Source of the DNA: a virus
Reading direction: 5' to 3' (one strand)
Length of the DNA stretch: 41,675 nt
IMG/VR virus record: IMGVR_UViG_3300045256_000251
Location: 1 to 41,675 of that record
Shown here: positions 14,413 to 21,926 of the stretch, piece by piece
How positions within the stretch are numbered: position 1 is the stretch's first letter
Layout: the number at the start of each line of letters is the position of its first letter
Notes under the pieces: model-generated
The model's input: the letters and a program-made list of their open reading frames with translations, nothing else
Database searches by the model: none
What the model was told of the DNA's origin: nothing
Program-made: the position numbers and the translations under genes

Positions 14413-14963
14413 ACCGGCACCATCATGAAGAAAGAGTTTCCGACCTTACCGACCATCACCCAGGTGTTTTCCTGGATCGTCTCGGCCGGGTCGATCTGGA
14501 GCTGCTTCACCACCCGCGTCTTCGGTTCCCCCGCCAGGCCACTCTCGTACACGGCCACGCTGTAGGTGTCTCCGGAGCCGGACAGGATCTTGCCGGGGAA
14601 ACAGCCGCCCCCTCCGCCGCCGCCCACCGGCTGCTGGCCGTTCGGGTCCGGTCCGGAGGTGACGTTGCCGCCGTTGTAGATGATTGTCACGACCGGGGCC
14701 GTGGTCGGCGGGACCGGCGGCAGGTCGGGGAAGTTTATCCCCGGGTCCGGCTGCCGGTTGATCTGGATGCCGCCGGTGTTGCCTGGCCCGCCGTTGTTGA
14801 TCGTGATCCCCGGGCCGCTGGTGTTGTTGTTGATCGTCACCGGGCCGTCGATCTGGAGCGGCTCGTCGTTGTTGAGGATCGCGTAGATCTCCTCCGCGAG
14901 CTCCGTGGCGTCGTTCCACCGCTCGCGCAGGAGGCGGATCGATTGCTTCGCGAAGAGTCCCAT
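14403..14963 (-). CDS. Hypothetical structural protein with Asn/Gly-rich beta region
   Basis: A 186-residue protein. The N-terminal helix MGLFAKQSIRLLRERWNDAT, ELAEEIYAILNNDEPLQI leads into alternating short strands rich in Asn, Gly and Pro (VTINNNTSGPGITINNGGPG, NTGGIQINRQP), resembling trimeric beta-helix or fibre shaft sequence. A poly-Gly stretch and a C-terminal domain with GDTYSVAVYESG and ENTWVMVGKVGNSFFMMVPV follow. A fibre-like or tail-tip role is a reasonable guess. The ATG lies 2 bases after the stop of the propeller gene. Confidence 0.7.
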   Translation of the reverse strand: MGLFAKQSIRLLRERWNDATELAEEIYAILNNDEPLQIDGPVTINNNTSGPGITINNGGPGNTGGIQINRQPDPGINFPDLPPVPPTTAPVVTIIYNGGNVTSGPDPNGQQPVGGGGGGGCFPGKILSGSGDTYSVAVYESGLAGEPKTRVVKQLQIDPAETIQENTWVMVGKVGNSFFMMVPVWL

Positions 14964-14964
14964 G

Positions 14965-16992
14965 TCACTGCGCCCCCACGGCCCCGTCGATGGTGATCTG
15001 GTAGATGATCGCCCCGTCCTCGCTCGCCACGCCCTCGAAGCCCCAGCTGAGCAGGCGGGGGCCGTCGATGTAGACCTCCTTGTGCCCGTCCATCCGCCGC
15101 TGCATCCAGCCGGAGCGGGTGGTCAGGTCGCCGGTCATCGCCTGCCGGCCGGCGACGGTGCCCAGGCCGTTGAGCTCGTCCGGCTCGTAGGTGGAGTCCC
15201 AGGCGACCGGCTCTCCGCTGCGGTCCTGGTAGAGGTAGGCGTCCAGCGTCTGCTCGGACGCGGACGGCTCGAACAGGATCTCCAGCCGGCGCGGGTTCTC
15301 CTGCTCGTCCACGGCCCAGCGGAACCAGCCCGTCCGGTAGCGCCAGCGGACGCCGCCCACCTGGTAGGTGTCGCCGGCCGCCGGCAGGGTGTTCCACGGG
15401 CGGTCCAGCCGCAGCGTAGTAGCCGTAGCCTCGACGACCCGCCGCCACTGGCCCCGCCCCTCGCCGTTGACCAGCACGACGGGCGCGCCCGCCACGTCGT
15501 CGCCGAAAGACGCGGCGTCGTCCGTCAGGCTGAGCGGGGTCCTGGCGGTGACCGCGCCGCGCACCGTGCCGCGCGCCGGGTCCGCCACGTCGAGCGACCC
15601 CTTGCCCAGCAGGTAGACCGCCCCGCCGGGGCCGCCCAGAAAGACGCGGCGCTCGCCGTTCAGCGTGCCGACGCAGCTGGCTCCGACCGGGAAGGGGAAC
15701 TCCTCCACCCACCACGCCTTCGAGCGGAGGTCCAGGCAGAGCGCGTGGCGCGGCGTGCCGGTGCCCTCCAGGGTGACGAACCAGCGGACCAGCTGCTGGG
15801 CCGGGTCGAAGACGGCGTGGAAGCGCTTGGCGGCCTCCCAGCGGACGCGGTAACGCTGCCGCACGTTGCCGGGCTCGAAGAGGTCCTGGATCGGCTGGGA
15901 CACCGGCTCCGTCTGCCGCGAGCCCGTGAACATGTGGACGCCGGCCTCGTCGAGCATGTACGCCGCGTCCTCCACCACGGCCCAGCAGCGGCCGTTGACG
16001 CAGCCCCGGTTGCAGGCGAGGAAGACGTACCCGTCGTCCAGCGGGTCCTGCTGGAACGTCAGCCGGTAGACGTGCCGCCGCTCCAGGATGTAGAGGAACG
16101 ACCCCATGGGCATCAGGCCCACGATGTCGTCGTTGTCCTCCTGCACGAAGAGGGCGTCGGCCGCCGCCCAACTTTCGGGCTTGCCCGCGCGCGAGAACTG
16201 GACCAGCCGCCGCTGCGCCACGGGCGGGCGGATGCCGTAGGCGGCGTAGGGGTCCGTCTGGGACTGGTACTCCTCCAGTAGAGTAAGTGTCTGATTGACA
16301 CTATCAACGGAGTCGATCTCGTAGCTCTTGTCGGCCCCGGCCACCCAGAGGAACCGGCCGGCGAGCGAGGCGGGCCACTCCGTCCCGATGCCGGTTACGG
16401 TCTTGCTGCCGAAGGTGACGATCACCGAGCCGTCCGAATACACCTCCTCGCCGGCCAGGAACATCCGGTCCAGGTGCGCCGCCACTACGGACTTGTCGGA
16501 GGGCGGAACGCCGTTGGTGTTGGCCAGCGGCAGCCCCTTCTCGTCGAACAGAGCCACCGCTTCCTGCGATTGCAGCAGGGCGTCCGTTTTGGCGGACGTG
16601 AAGGAGGCGGACGTGAGGTCTTCCGTGTCGATGTCCACATAGAACACGCTCGTCTGGCCGGACGTGTTGCGCAGGATCTGCCGCCGCTTCACCTTGGCCG
16701 AGGCCGGCGCCGGTACGTCCGAGTAGGCGACGTTGAGGATGTCCTCGAATATCACCGGCCCGGCCAGGGGCGAGAGGTCGGAGACGTTGCCGTAGGCGTC
16801 CACGAAGCGGGAGTAGGCGTAGTACGTCCCGGAGATGGTGCCGAGGCTGTTGCCGGTGACGGTCAGCGCCGTGGCCGGCGGCGCCAGGCCCGCCTCCTCC
16901 ATCTGCCGCGTCAGCCCGTCCCAGCGGAGGACCGGGTCGATCCCGTTCGCCGCCAGGAGGAAGCCGTCCGAGGTCGCCGCGAAGTATTCCAT
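14965..16992 (-). CDS. Beta-propeller tail/head-closure protein (P22 gp10-like), N-terminus apparently separate
   Basis: A 675-residue protein with propeller-type repeats: FAATSDGFLLAANGIDPVLR at the start, SYKTYYAYSRFV-like strands, DKSVVAAHLDRMFLAG, AQRRLVQFSRAGKPESW, IVGLMPMGSFLYILERRHVY, WAVVEDAAYMLDEAGVHMFT and ALCLDLRSKAWWVEEF. These are hallmarks of the tail-stabilisation or hub proteins that close the portal vertex of short-tailed phages. Homologs normally begin with a segment like the small protein at 18939-19118. Here that piece is encoded 2 kb upstream behind five other genes. The ATG at 16992 has its own GAGGTGAGCC site, so the split is not merely a missed start. Confidence 0.8.
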   Translation of the reverse strand: MEYFAATSDGFLLAANGIDPVLRWDGLTRQMEEAGLAPPATALTVTGNSLGTISGTYYAYSRFVDAYGNVSDLSPLAGPVIFEDILNVAYSDVPAPASAKVKRRQILRNTSGQTSVFYVDIDTEDLTSASFTSAKTDALLQSQEAVALFDEKGLPLANTNGVPPSDKSVVAAHLDRMFLAGEEVYSDGSVIVTFGSKTVTGIGTEWPASLAGRFLWVAGADKSYEIDSVDSVNQTLTLLEEYQSQTDPYAAYGIRPPVAQRRLVQFSRAGKPESWAAADALFVQEDNDDIVGLMPMGSFLYILERRHVYRLTFQQDPLDDGYVFLACNRGCVNGRCWAVVEDAAYMLDEAGVHMFTGSRQTEPVSQPIQDLFEPGNVRQRYRVRWEAAKRFHAVFDPAQQLVRWFVTLEGTGTPRHALCLDLRSKAWWVEEFPFPVGASCVGTLNGERRVFLGGPGGAVYLLGKGSLDVADPARGTVRGAVTARTPLSLTDDAASFGDDVAGAPVVLVNGEGRGQWRRVVEATATTLRLDRPWNTLPAAGDTYQVGGVRWRYRTGWFRWAVDEQENPRRLEILFEPSASEQTLDAYLYQDRSGEPVAWDSTYEPDELNGLGTVAGRQAMTGDLTTRSGWMQRRMDGHKEVYIDGPRLLSWGFEGVASEDGAIIYQITIDGAVGAQ

Positions 16993-16995
16993 GGC

Positions 16996-17208
16996 TCACC
17001 TCCGGTAGCGGTCCGTGGCCAGCGGGCCGCCGGACGAGGCGTGGCGGTCCGACAGGATGACGGTGTGCTCCGTGTCCTCGTGGGCGACGATGGCGGCGAG
17101 GTTGAGCGGGCGCGAGCGCCGCGAGCGGCCGGCGGCCGGCGGCTCGGACTTCCAGCCCAGGCCCACCGCCCGGAAGCACAGCGACGGGATCAGGTAGAAC
17201 CGGCGCAT
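16996..17208 (-). CDS. Small basic protein
   Basis: A 70-residue basic protein, MRRFYLIPSLCFRAVGLGWK at the start, then RSRRSRPLNLAAIVAHEDTE and HTVILSDRHASSGG. A GCAGGAGG ribosome-binding site precedes the ATG and the gene overlaps the stop codon region of its upstream neighbour by one base. No domain is recognised. It belongs to the group of small ORFs that lie between the two pieces of the propeller. Confidence 0.65.
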   Translation of the reverse strand: MRRFYLIPSLCFRAVGLGWKSEPPAAGRSRRSRPLNLAAIVAHEDTEHTVILSDRHASSGGPLATDRYRR

Positions 17209-17708
17209 CAGGTGCCTCCTGCCGCGCGGACGGTGTAGGTGTCGGTGAGCGACTGGCCGGCCTGGACCGTCCGCGCGGTGGCGAACGCGGCCGTGGACCA
17301 GAGGGTGCTCGCGGCCTCGCCTTTGACGCCGCTGCTAGCGACGAAGATCCCGCGCGCCGTCCGCGTCACGCTGAACGTCCACTGCACCGGCGAGGTGTTC
17401 GCGATGACCGCGCCCGCGACGGACAGCGTGGACCACTGCGGGCGGGTCGCGCCGACGTAGTCGGAGAACTCCTGCCAGCCGGCGTGGCTGGACATGGTGT
17501 CGTCGGCCGACAGCGCGCTGAAGTTGACGTTGTCGATCAGCCCCATGTACCAGGCCGTCTTCTGCGGGCCGGCCGCGAAGAAGTCCTGGAGCAACGCCGC
17601 CAGTCCGGCGGCGGTGATGCCGTTTCGGACCGTCTCCACCCAGACTACCTTCCCGTCCGGGTTGCGGCAGACCAGCCTGTGCTCGCCGAAGATTCGCAGC
17701 TTCACCAT
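17208..17708 (-). CDS. Conserved phage structural protein
   Basis: A 166-residue beta-rich protein. The sequence AWYMGLIDNVNFSALSADDT, MSSHAGWQEFSDYVGATRPQ and VQWTFSVTRTARGIFVASS follows a pattern I know from virion proteins of other short-tailed phages, where a G-L-I-(D/N)-x-x-x-F-x-A-x-x-x-x-D-T-M-x-S-H-A-G-W segment is conserved. A tail-associated or decoration role is likely, without proof. The ATG 17708 with GAGGGCTTGAG is used. Confidence 0.75.
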   Translation of the reverse strand: MVKLRIFGEHRLVCRNPDGKVVWVETVRNGITAAGLAALLQDFFAAGPQKTAWYMGLIDNVNFSALSADDTMSSHAGWQEFSDYVGATRPQWSTLSVAGAVIANTSPVQWTFSVTRTARGIFVASSGVKGEAASTLWSTAAFATARTVQAGQSLTDTYTVRAAGGT

Positions 17709-17709
17709 C

Positions 17710-18135
17710 TCAAGCCCTCGGGTTCTTCCCCTTGTAGATCCGCCCCGAGCTCCTGCCCTGCACGAGGTAACTCGCGCCGGGGCGGACGTAGCTGTAGAGC
17801 GCGTTCACCTGGCCCGAGCCGTCGCCGCCCGGGATCACCTCGAAGGTGTAGGCGCAGCAGTAGGGGGCGCCGGCGTAGAGCCAGCGGACCGTGATCGTGT
17901 GCCGCCCCTCGGTGAACGCCTCCGACAGGAAGACGCGCCCCTCGAACAGGCCGGTCGCCGCCGGCCGGTCGCGGGACGGGATCGCGTTCCCGGAAATCAC
18001 GCGGCCGCCCGGCGCGTACACCGTCATCACCGGCGCCGCCGTGGGGGCGAGCGGCTGACCGGAGGGGTCGCGCGTCAGGAGGCGGAACGTCACCTCCTGG
18101 CCAAGTTGGTAGCGACCAAGGAACACTACTGCCAC
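17710..18135 (-). CDS. Beta-sandwich phage protein, paralog of 18202-18714
   Basis: A 141-residue protein of beta-strands: FLGRYQLGQEVTFRLLTRDP, MTVYAPGGRVISG, GLFEGRVFLSEAFTEGRHTI and AYTFEVIPGGD. The same order (F-x-G/L...V-T-F/L-R-F-L-V-T-D, F/M-x-V-Y-x-P-x-G, F-E-V) occurs in the neighbour 18202-18714, so they are tandem paralogs. The GTG start at 18135 is chosen because it aligns with the paralog's N-terminus. A different frame with a better ribosome-binding site opens at 18199 and stays open through this gene. Probable virion protein of Ig- or FnIII-like fold. Confidence 0.7.
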   Translation of the reverse strand: MAVVFLGRYQLGQEVTFRLLTRDPSGQPLAPTAAPVMTVYAPGGRVISGNAIPSRDRPAATGLFEGRVFLSEAFTEGRHTITVRWLYAGAPYCCAYTFEVIPGGDGSGQVNALYSYVRPGASYLVQGRSSGRIYKGKNPRA

Positions 18136-18201
18136 CTTTCAAGTTCGGCGCGAAGACGGGCGTTTTCGGCATGCCGATGTTGTCCGACTGACGGGGCATC
18201 T

Positions 18202-18714
18202 CTAAACCACCCCGAAGCTGTGCAAATCCGCCCACGGCGTGCTAGAAATCGCGCCCTGGACGAGAACCTCAAAGATATCGCCTGCGGCATAACCATTGGC
18301 GCCCGTACAGGATAAGTCTATCTTGTACAGGCCGCTGACATTCCAGACGCCACCACTAGTATACGCGGCGTTGCCGCTCGACCCGTCGAGGCTGAACGTG
18401 TTGCCGGTGAGCACCGTCACGGTCCAGGTGCCGTTGGCCGCCGCGTTGCCGCCGACGCCGGTGATCGTCACCCGGTCGCCGGTGGCCAGGTTGTGGCTCG
18501 GGCTGGTGATGACGATCGGGCTGGCGTTGGACGCGCCGGTGATGATGCCGGTGTCCGCGAAGCCGCCGGAGCCGGATTGGCCGGACACGAAGCCGTCCGG
18601 GCCGTAGACGCGGAAGGTCGGCGGCGCGTCAAGGTTGACGGGCGTCTTCGACGAGTCGGTGACCAGGAACCGCAGCGTGAAACTGTCGGCCAGTTCGACG
18701 AAACCCTGGAACAT
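18202..18714 (-). CDS. Beta-sandwich phage protein with inserted FCCH-type domain
   Basis: A 170-residue protein. The outer parts (MFQGFVELADSFTLRFLVTD, PTFRVYGPDGFVSGQSG and GLYKIDLSCTGANGYAAGDI, FEVLVQG) match the shorter paralog at 17710-18135. Between them, near residues 55-125, is SNASPIVITSPSHNLATGDR, VTITGVGGNAAANGTWTVTV, TGNTFSLDGSSGNAAYTSGG. This block recurs in many phage proteins and is labelled ubiquitin-activating-enzyme FCCH-like in databases (from memory). It carries no enzymatic meaning here and is probably a surface or receptor-facing module of the virion. Confidence 0.75.
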   Translation of the reverse strand: MFQGFVELADSFTLRFLVTDSSKTPVNLDAPPTFRVYGPDGFVSGQSGSGGFADTGIITGASNASPIVITSPSHNLATGDRVTITGVGGNAAANGTWTVTVLTGNTFSLDGSSGNAAYTSGGVWNVSGLYKIDLSCTGANGYAAGDIFEVLVQGAISSTPWADLHSFGVV

Positions 18715-18715
18715 C

Positions 18716-18937
18716 TCAAGTCCCCTTCTTCTTGCGCTCGCGCGGCCGGCGGCGAACGAACACGTTCTCCGCCGGCGGCCGGAGCGTGACGGCCCGGGCG
18801 CCGTTCTCGACGGCGTCGGTCGGGGCTTTCGCCTCCCGGATAAACTTCTCCGGGTTCGCCTTCTGGAACCCGCCGAAGATCCGGTCGGCGGCGCCGGAGA
18901 TACAGTCGCCGCCGGGCTTTTCGTCTCCGCAGCTCAT
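18716..18937 (-). CDS. Small hypothetical protein
   Basis: A 73-residue protein, MSCGDEKPGGDCISGAADRI then FGGFQKANPEKFIREAKAPT, with a strongly basic C-terminus (RRRPRERKKKGT). It is tightly packed, one base from each neighbour. No domain is recognised. The two cysteines near the start and the basic tail are its only marked features. Confidence 0.65.
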   Translation of the reverse strand: MSCGDEKPGGDCISGAADRIFGGFQKANPEKFIREAKAPTDAVENGARAVTLRPPAENVFVRRRPRERKKKGT

Positions 18938-18938
18938 C

Positions 18939-19118
18939 TCACTCCTCCTCGAAGGTCACTTTTGAAGCGCCCGGCCGGCTGCGAAGTTGGCCGTCGTAGT
19001 TCGACGTGACGTTCTCCTGGGCGATCGCCGCGCCGGGCGGCGTGTCCAGGGAGTCCGGCCGCGTCGCCAGGCCGGGGAAGCTGCGGATCTCAACCGCCTG
19101 CTTTGCGGGCATACCCAT
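18939..19118 (-). CDS. Apparent N-terminal segment of the propeller tail protein, encoded separately
   Basis: A 59-residue protein, MGMPAKQAVEIRSFPGLATR, PDSLDTPPGAAIAQENVTSN, YDGQLRSRPGASKVTFEEE. The pattern (F-P-G-L-x-T-R-x-D, P-P-G-A-x-x-x-x-x-N-V, G-x-L-R-x-R-P-G) is what opens P22 gp10-like propeller proteins, where this strand closes the propeller. The main gene (14965-16992) lacks it and starts directly in the next blade. ATG 19118 is preceded by an excellent GAGGAGG site, so it is translated as a separate protein. A short stretch between the two pieces may be missing. Confidence 0.65.
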   Translation of the reverse strand: MGMPAKQAVEIRSFPGLATRPDSLDTPPGAAIAQENVTSNYDGQLRSRPGASKVTFEEE

Positions 19119-19119
19119 G

Positions 19120-19362
19120 TCAACTCCTCCTCTGGCAGTTGCCAATCGTTCCGGGGACAACCACGCCGAATCTAACCTCGCTGTAGTCCACGCCGTCCAC
19201 GTCAGCCGCGTAGGCGCGGCGGCCGACCTCCCCCAGCGGGCCGGCGGCGAAGGTCCTGGCCTCGTCGAGCGTCATGAGCACCATCAGCGAGCCGGGCTCA
19301 CAGTAGACGTGCTCCGTCTTGGCTATGTCCACACCACCACCCCTGTGAAGCCGGAACGACAT
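19120..19362 (-). CDS. Small hypothetical protein
   Basis: An 80-residue protein; the ATG at 19362 lies behind GAGGTGAGTG, directly after the stop of the adaptor gene. It reads MSFRLHRGGGVDIAKTEHVY, CEPGSLMVLMTLDEARTFAA, then AYAADVDGVDYSEVRFGVVV. An alternative GTG at 19332 (VDIAKTEH) has a weaker site. No family is recognised. Position between the adaptor and the propeller pieces suggests a neck or tail-assembly accessory. Confidence 0.65.
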   Translation of the reverse strand: MSFRLHRGGGVDIAKTEHVYCEPGSLMVLMTLDEARTFAAGPLGEVGRRAYAADVDGVDYSEVRFGVVVPGTIGNCQRRS

Positions 19363-19370
19363 CACTCACC

Positions 19371-20531
19371 TCACGAAACGTCCTGGCCCAACGGGAAGTC
19401 GCGCAGTCGCAGGGGCCAGATGCGGTTGTCGCCGACGCGCTCCTCCTTGAAGTTTCGCGCGTCCGCCTCGCGGGCCTGGATGAGCGCGCGCTGGTAGACC
19501 TGCTCCAACTGTTCCCGGTCGCGCTTGTTGCGGGCGTGGCCCGTTTCCAACTCCGCCTTGCGCAGCAGCGCGGTCAGCATGCTGCCGACCTCCACGTCTA
19601 CCGGGTCGGAGATCAGGTACTTGACCGCCGAGTAACTGTTGGTCCAGGGGTAGTCCACGGTAAGCGCCGTGTCGCTATCGACCGAGATCACCACCCGCTC
19701 CTCCTGCGCCGGGCTGCCGCCCCAGCGGGCGGTCGGGACGGCAGTCCTCGTCCCCAGGCGGATCACCGACCCGGCCATGAGCGAGGTGAAGGCGGTCCCC
19801 GAGCCGGCGATGGTGGTCTGGCTGGCGGTTGCGGTCACCGTGCCGGCCGAATAGGCGTCCAGCCGCAACTGCCTGGGGCGGCGCTTGTAGAGGTAGTCCA
19901 TCGAGTAGAGGTTGTCGGGCGGCGGGTAGAACCCGATCGCCAGCGTGTTCTGGAAGTTGGGGTCGCCCAGGATCGCGTAACTGAACGGCGTCGCCGTGCC
20001 GCGCCAGATCCGCTGCCGCGACAGCCAAGTGGAGGGGTGCTCCGGGTGGAGGATGCGCGACTGGGTGGCGATCTGAAGCTCGCCCATCGCCTGGAAGTTT
20101 GACGGCAGCGGGTAGGTGTCCCGGAAGATCGTGAAGGCGGTGTCGGTGCTGATGTCCGCCCCGGGGTTGCTATTGGTCGAGAGTTGGAGCCGCGTCGAGT
20201 CGATCCGCGCGTACACCTCGTAGTTGACGTTGCCGATGTCTAGCGTGCCGCTCGCCGCCCAGTCCGGCCAGAGGCCGCCGGTCAGGGTGACGAGTCGCTC
20301 GTAGGCACCGCCGGTGTGGTCGTACTGGATAGTGCCCGTGGCGTAGGGCGCCACGGTGGTGAGGCGCCCCTTGGCGTAGTAGTACGTCCAGTTGTGCGCG
20401 TTCCCCAGCTCGCGCAGCGCGTGGATCGACGCGCGGCGGGCGTCCCGCCTCGCCTCCTGGCCGGGGTTACCCCCCATCCAGTCAACCAGGTGGGTGATCA
20501 CGTCGTCCCAGGTCGTCAGTTCGACTCTCAT
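19371..20531 (-). CDS. Head-tail adaptor-like protein
   Basis: A 386-residue protein with the texture of adaptor (gp4/gp11-like) proteins that join the portal to the tail. It has an N-terminal helical half (WDDVITHLVDWMGGNPGQEA, ASIHALRELGNAHNWTYYYA), then a beta insertion (GTIQYDHTGGAYERLVTLTG, GLWPDWAASGTLDIGNVNYE, FTIFRDTYPLPSNFQAMGEL), ILGDPNFQNTLAIGFYPPPD, and a C-terminal helix (MLTALLRKAELETGHARNKR). The alternation matches proteins I know from other podophage-like genomes. It sits downstream of the portal in the operon, as expected. ATG 20531 follows the usual GAGGTGAGCC-like site. Confidence 0.75.
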   Translation of the reverse strand: MRVELTTWDDVITHLVDWMGGNPGQEARRDARRASIHALRELGNAHNWTYYYAKGRLTTVAPYATGTIQYDHTGGAYERLVTLTGGLWPDWAASGTLDIGNVNYEVYARIDSTRLQLSTNSNPGADISTDTAFTIFRDTYPLPSNFQAMGELQIATQSRILHPEHPSTWLSRQRIWRGTATPFSYAILGDPNFQNTLAIGFYPPPDNLYSMDYLYKRRPRQLRLDAYSAGTVTATASQTTIAGSGTAFTSLMAGSVIRLGTRTAVPTARWGGSPAQEERVVISVDSDTALTVDYPWTNSYSAVKYLISDPVDVEVGSMLTALLRKAELETGHARNKRDREQLEQVYQRALIQAREADARNFKEERVGDNRIWPLRLRDFPLGQDVS

Positions 20532-20554
20532 GGCTCACCTGCACCTGTAGCTCC

Positions 20555-21403
20555 CTAGCGGCACTCGTCGCGGAAGATGGGCGCCGGCGGCGAGTAGCCG
20601 CTCTCCTCAACCAACGCCGGCCGGCTGTCCCCATCGTCCGCATAGGCGGAAACCCGCGCATCCTCGTCCGCGTACCGTGGCCTGATCGGGCACTCCCCGG
20701 GAGGCCCGCTTTCGCCGGTGTGGAAGTTCCGCCCCCGCCTCACCCCGCCCGGCGACGAAAGAGCGGCCGTGGCGGACAAACGCCTTGGAACTACCGCCTG
20801 GATCACCGGATCCGGCATCGGCAGGCGCCTGGTGGCCCGCCCTTCCAGAACCGCCTCCAGCGCCCAGACCTTGACCGTCCGGTGACCGAACGGGCGGGCG
20901 GAGACGATCGCCGGCGGGTCCGGTCCTGACGGTCCTGTCCGCCACACCCCGCCGCGCGTCAGGTTGTCTGGCAGGGGCGAGCGGGAGAGCCGCCCTCTGC
21001 GGACCGCAGCATCAGACACCTCCGGCGCCATCGGGAGCTCGTGGCGCCAAGCCCGGCCCGCGTACTGGTCCGGCACGTCGCGGTTGTAGAGCCGCCGCCC
21101 GCGCAGCCACTGGACCACCGGGACGTAGTCCGGGGTCGGGTAGGAGCGGACGACGCGCCCCCCGGAGATCGCCGCGTGGCCGTAGGACGGCTCCCTGGAG
21201 AGGCGCCGCTTCGCCAGCACGGCCGGCGGCGACGGCTGGTCGTCGCCCAGGGAGCGCGAGCGCGTGACGCGGCCGGAGGCCAGGAAAGGCGTCGGGTCGC
21301 CGGAGGCGCCGCGCTGGCAGCGCCCCATAACGATCGACGTGTCCTGGGCCACGGACTGCGGCACCGGCCGCCGCTGCTGCTTCCTGGACTTGCGGTAGAA
21401 CAC
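20555..21403 (-). CDS. Arginine/proline-rich repeat protein
   Basis: A 282-residue, strongly basic protein made of loose 18-25-residue repeats with the pattern P-x-P-D...R-G-R-x-L-x-R: RSYPTPDYVPVVQWLRGRRL, YNRDVPDQYAGRAWRHELPM, AVRRGRLSRSPLPDNLTRGG, ATRRLPMPDPVIQAVVPRRL. The C-terminal 60 residues turn acidic (RYADEDARVSAYADDGDSRP). No known family. The GTG at 21403 is the start. A basic, repetitive protein in the middle of virion genes could bind DNA inside the head or decorate the tail. Neither is shown. Confidence 0.65.
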   Translation of the reverse strand: MFYRKSRKQQRRPVPQSVAQDTSIVMGRCQRGASGDPTPFLASGRVTRSRSLGDDQPSPPAVLAKRRLSREPSYGHAAISGGRVVRSYPTPDYVPVVQWLRGRRLYNRDVPDQYAGRAWRHELPMAPEVSDAAVRRGRLSRSPLPDNLTRGGVWRTGPSGPDPPAIVSARPFGHRTVKVWALEAVLEGRATRRLPMPDPVIQAVVPRRLSATAALSSPGGVRRGRNFHTGESGPPGECPIRPRYADEDARVSAYADDGDSRPALVEESGYSPPAPIFRDECR

Positions 21404-21423
21404 GGCCGCACCCCGCTATCCGC

Positions 21424-21870
21424 TCACTCGGAGCCGGCGACGCGCACCGTGGCCGACACGGACGCGCCGGCGGTCACGATGATGCCGAGCCGGCCGCCGC
21501 CGCCGATGGCGATCTCCTTGCCCAGCGGCGCCTGCCAGGTGTAGCCGGTCTGCGGGTGGACGTACTCCTCGAAGAGGATGTCGCCCAGCGTCGGCTCCGC
21601 CGAGGCGGTGTGCTGCGCCGTCGTCTGCATCGTCTCGTCCCAGTCGGCGGGGTCCTTGACGCCGGTCAGCGCCGACATCGTGCCGGCGGTCGTCTGCCGC
21701 GCGACCTGCACCAGGATCGGCGACGCCGTGTTCGACGTGCCCTGGAAGCTGATCGACCACTCATCGATCAGAACCTTGTGGTTGGACGCCGCCACGATCT
21801 GGATCAGCGTCTTGAGGGAAGTCCCGGTCGAGATGCCGGACTTCGTGAACTTGAAACGGTTGCCTGCCAT
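21424..21870 (-). CDS. Phage structural protein
   Basis: A 148-residue beta-rich protein, MAGNRFKFTKSGISTGTSLK then TLIQIVAASNHKVLIDEWSI, SFQGTSNTASPILVQVARQT, and a C-terminal GGGGRLGIIVTAGASVSATV. Proteins with this opening and the hinge P-I-x-V-x-V-x-R-Q-T occur in other phage structural operons as putative minor capsid or decoration proteins (recollection). ATG 21870 follows AGGAG. A surface decoration role is plausible. Confidence 0.75.
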   Translation of the reverse strand: MAGNRFKFTKSGISTGTSLKTLIQIVAASNHKVLIDEWSISFQGTSNTASPILVQVARQTTAGTMSALTGVKDPADWDETMQTTAQHTASAEPTLGDILFEEYVHPQTGYTWQAPLGKEIAIGGGGRLGIIVTAGASVSATVRVAGSE

Positions 21871-21926
21871 GGCAAACTCCTCTCTTCCATGAAGTACACG
21901 TTAACGCAAAGGTAACGCGCGCGAAA

